64,000 bases of DNA from Paralvinella palmiformis (taxonomy: Eukaryota > Annelida > Polychaeta > Terebellida > Alvinellidae). The stretch is from the NCBI GenBank assembly GCA_025642065.1, contig JAODUP010000126.1:917501-981500 (forward strand), in the 5' to 3' direction. The translations under genes were made by a program, and so were the position numbers. Below, one piece after another: positions 63,481 to 64,000 of the stretch (within the stretch, counting starts at the first letter, position 1; each line of letters starts with the position of its first letter). The notes under the pieces are model-generated. The model was given only the letters and a program-made list of their open reading frames with translations, did no database searches and was not told the DNA's origin.

Positions 63481-64000
63481 GTACATATGGTGTGTGTCTA
63501 TCGGAAGTCTTGAAACTCTTGAAATAAGAATGATATCTTAGTAGTCGGAATTGGGTATCCAGCCTTTTTAATAGCAACCCACATCCGACGCTATATGTCG
63601 TCTCTATGTTATAGTCTCTCGTCGCCTATTTTATTGGCATCAAGTTTGGTTTTGGCGAAAAAGTGACCTAGAATGCATCAAATATTTCATTTTCCCCAAC
63701 GTTTTCAAGGGATAGTCCAATGGAGTAGGGTTACTACTGTTTTAGTGTGACTACCACTACCCCACGGCAAGCACTTCATAACACCCCTCACCGCATCAAT
63801 ACCTCCCTTCAGTAAGGCCGTGACAATGGCGCCCCGTCTTTTTACATGCCATCATAGGTGAGCTGCTACCTACTTTTGGTAAGGGGTCGTCTACTCTATG
63901 CCCTACTGAAAAGGCTGAGTATCTATTTGGACATATCCTGTGGCTCGCTGGTAGAAGTGATGTATATGGGATTTGTCAACCTAGAGCTCCGATTGTCTGC
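63481..64000. other. Right edge, no feature seen
   Basis: Unique-looking sequence without a long frame, repeat unit or RNA signature. Confidence 0.4.

Overview
The window is animal (eukaryotic) nuclear DNA. Genes are split by GT-AG introns, polyadenylation signals are present, and the DNA is AT-rich and packed with microsatellites ((TA)n, (CA)n, (ACTC)n, (CT)n), tRNA-derived SINEs, 5'-truncated non-LTR retrotransposon tails and short terminal-inverted-repeat (TIR) elements. The repeat style and intron density suggest a marine invertebrate, most likely a mollusc such as a gastropod. That assignment is an inference; no rRNA or mitochondrial marker is present. Most long open frames in the window are artefacts of microsatellites and minisatellites and are not listed as genes.

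Region 1 (1-14.7 kb, + strand): the 3' part of a large cadherin-superfamily membrane protein gene. Seventeen coding exons (1073-14327) join with matching intron phases into one open frame of about 894 residues. They encode about six cadherin repeats, a membrane-adjacent non-cadherin segment, one transmembrane helix and a 95-residue cytoplasmic tail. The layout resembles the membrane-proximal end of protocadherin-15. The 5' end lies off the left edge. The introns hold SINEs, a 33-bp minisatellite, TIR elements and dinucleotide tracts.

Region 2 (14.7-29 kb): mostly non-coding. It contains two strong hairpins, a weak two-exon membrane-protein candidate (16.9-19.7 kb), a LINE reverse-transcriptase C-terminal fragment (20.7-21.0 kb, - strand) and large TGTC, ACTC and GT repeat fields.

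Region 3 (29-32.4 kb): a CpG-rich, promoter-like block with a degenerate telomere-like array. It is followed by an apparently intronless 211-residue gene (31071-31706, +) with a very short 3' UTR and a PP1-docking-like motif, then an NRF1-like site.

Region 4 (32.4-49.3 kb): transposon and microsatellite territory with a 609-bp TIR element (33.1 kb), a SINE split by an insertion (37.6-38.2 kb), a 400-bp CT tract (39.4 kb) and minisatellites. A tentative - strand multi-exon gene (45.6-47.3 kb) lies downstream of an X-box-like motif.

Region 5 (49.3-50.4 kb, +): a compact gene for a secreted six-cysteine peptide of 102 residues with a signal peptide and an RKR processing site. It is GC-rich compared with its surroundings and sits just after a 420-bp ACTC array.

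Region 6 (50.4-64 kb): repeats only, as far as can be seen. They include a Tc1/pogo-like TIR element, an LTR-like block, a 590-bp tandem duplication, a further SINE, a 30-bp minisatellite and two LINE 3' tails.
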